Positions 5,602-5,659 of a stretch of DNA of 5,659 nucleotides are shown here, piece after piece. Under the pieces are notes generated by a model. That model saw nothing but the letters and a program-made list of their open reading frames with translations, ran no database searches and was not told the origin of the DNA. This DNA comes from Deltaproteobacteria bacterium. GTDB taxonomy: Bacteria; Desulfobacterota; Desulfobacteria; Desulfobacterales; Desulfatirhabdiaceae. The stretch is taken from positions 1 to 5,659 of the forward strand of contig JAJYBO010000203.1 in assembly GCA_021778975.1 (NCBI GenBank). The letters are read 5' to 3'. Positions within the stretch are counted from its first letter, which is position 1; every line of letters begins with the position of its first letter. Made by a program: the position numbers and the translations under genes.

Positions 5602-5659
5602 CTGTGATTTCTTGTGGCCCGCACCGCCAGCCAGATTCCCAGAAGTACAAATGGAACGC
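5598..5659 (-). CDS. C-terminal tail of an unidentified gene, probably a membrane protein (5' end outside window)
   Basis: On the minus strand the last bases read VPFVLLGIWLAVRATRNHS followed by TGA (5598-5600). That is a hydrophobic segment ending in a short basic tail, the look of a final membrane helix with a cytoplasmic end. The stop codon lies inside the outer end of the 44-base repeat. Only about 20 codons are visible, so neither the family nor the gene itself is certain. It is separated from pqiA by the repeat and a promoter, so it is probably a different transcript. Confidence 0.4.
   Translation of the reverse strand, partial: VPFVLLGIWLAVRATRNHS

Overview
The window looks like chromosomal DNA of a Gram-negative bacterium with an outer membrane. 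It encodes two lipoprotein-type proteins, one Sec-exported protein and a Pqi-type MCE lipid-transport system that spans the periplasm. A dispersed 44-base palindromic repeat resembles, from memory, repeats common in Desulfobacteraceae-like sulfate reducers. A possible sigma54 promoter would suit that group. The taxonomic call is an inference; no marker gene is present.

Layout. Bases 2-667 (+) hold the 3' end of an unidentified gene with two membrane segments. It converges with a two-gene minus-strand unit: a short secreted Pro/Trp-rich protein (1322-1693), then a glycine-zipper lipoprotein (775-1308), ending at a good intrinsic terminator (712-745). Upstream of this pair, the non-coding stretch 1694-1955 is dense in structure. 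It holds a decayed repeat copy, a -24/-12 (sigma54-like) promoter match, a 6-bp and a perfect 12-bp inverted repeat, and an intact copy of the 44-base repeat.

Bases 1956-5461 (-) are a complete four-gene pqi operon transcribed from right to left: pqiA first half, pqiA second half, pqiB and pqiC. All four genes overlap their neighbours, which suggests translational coupling. PqiA-type proteins sit in the inner membrane. PqiB carries three MCE domains plus a helical region and should form the trans-periplasmic channel. PqiC is the outer-membrane lipoprotein partner. A strong sigma70-like promoter (5494-5522) precedes the operon.

The operon with its promoter is bracketed by two copies of the 44-base repeat, in inverted orientation and differing at one base. 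One lies 2 bases past the pqiC stop and reads as its terminator. The other lies just upstream of the promoter and supplies the stop codon of the next gene upstream, of which only about 20 codons are visible (5598-5659, -). The gene families are known ones; the novelty, if any, lies in the repeat bracketing, the split pqiA and the regulatory region at 1694-1955.
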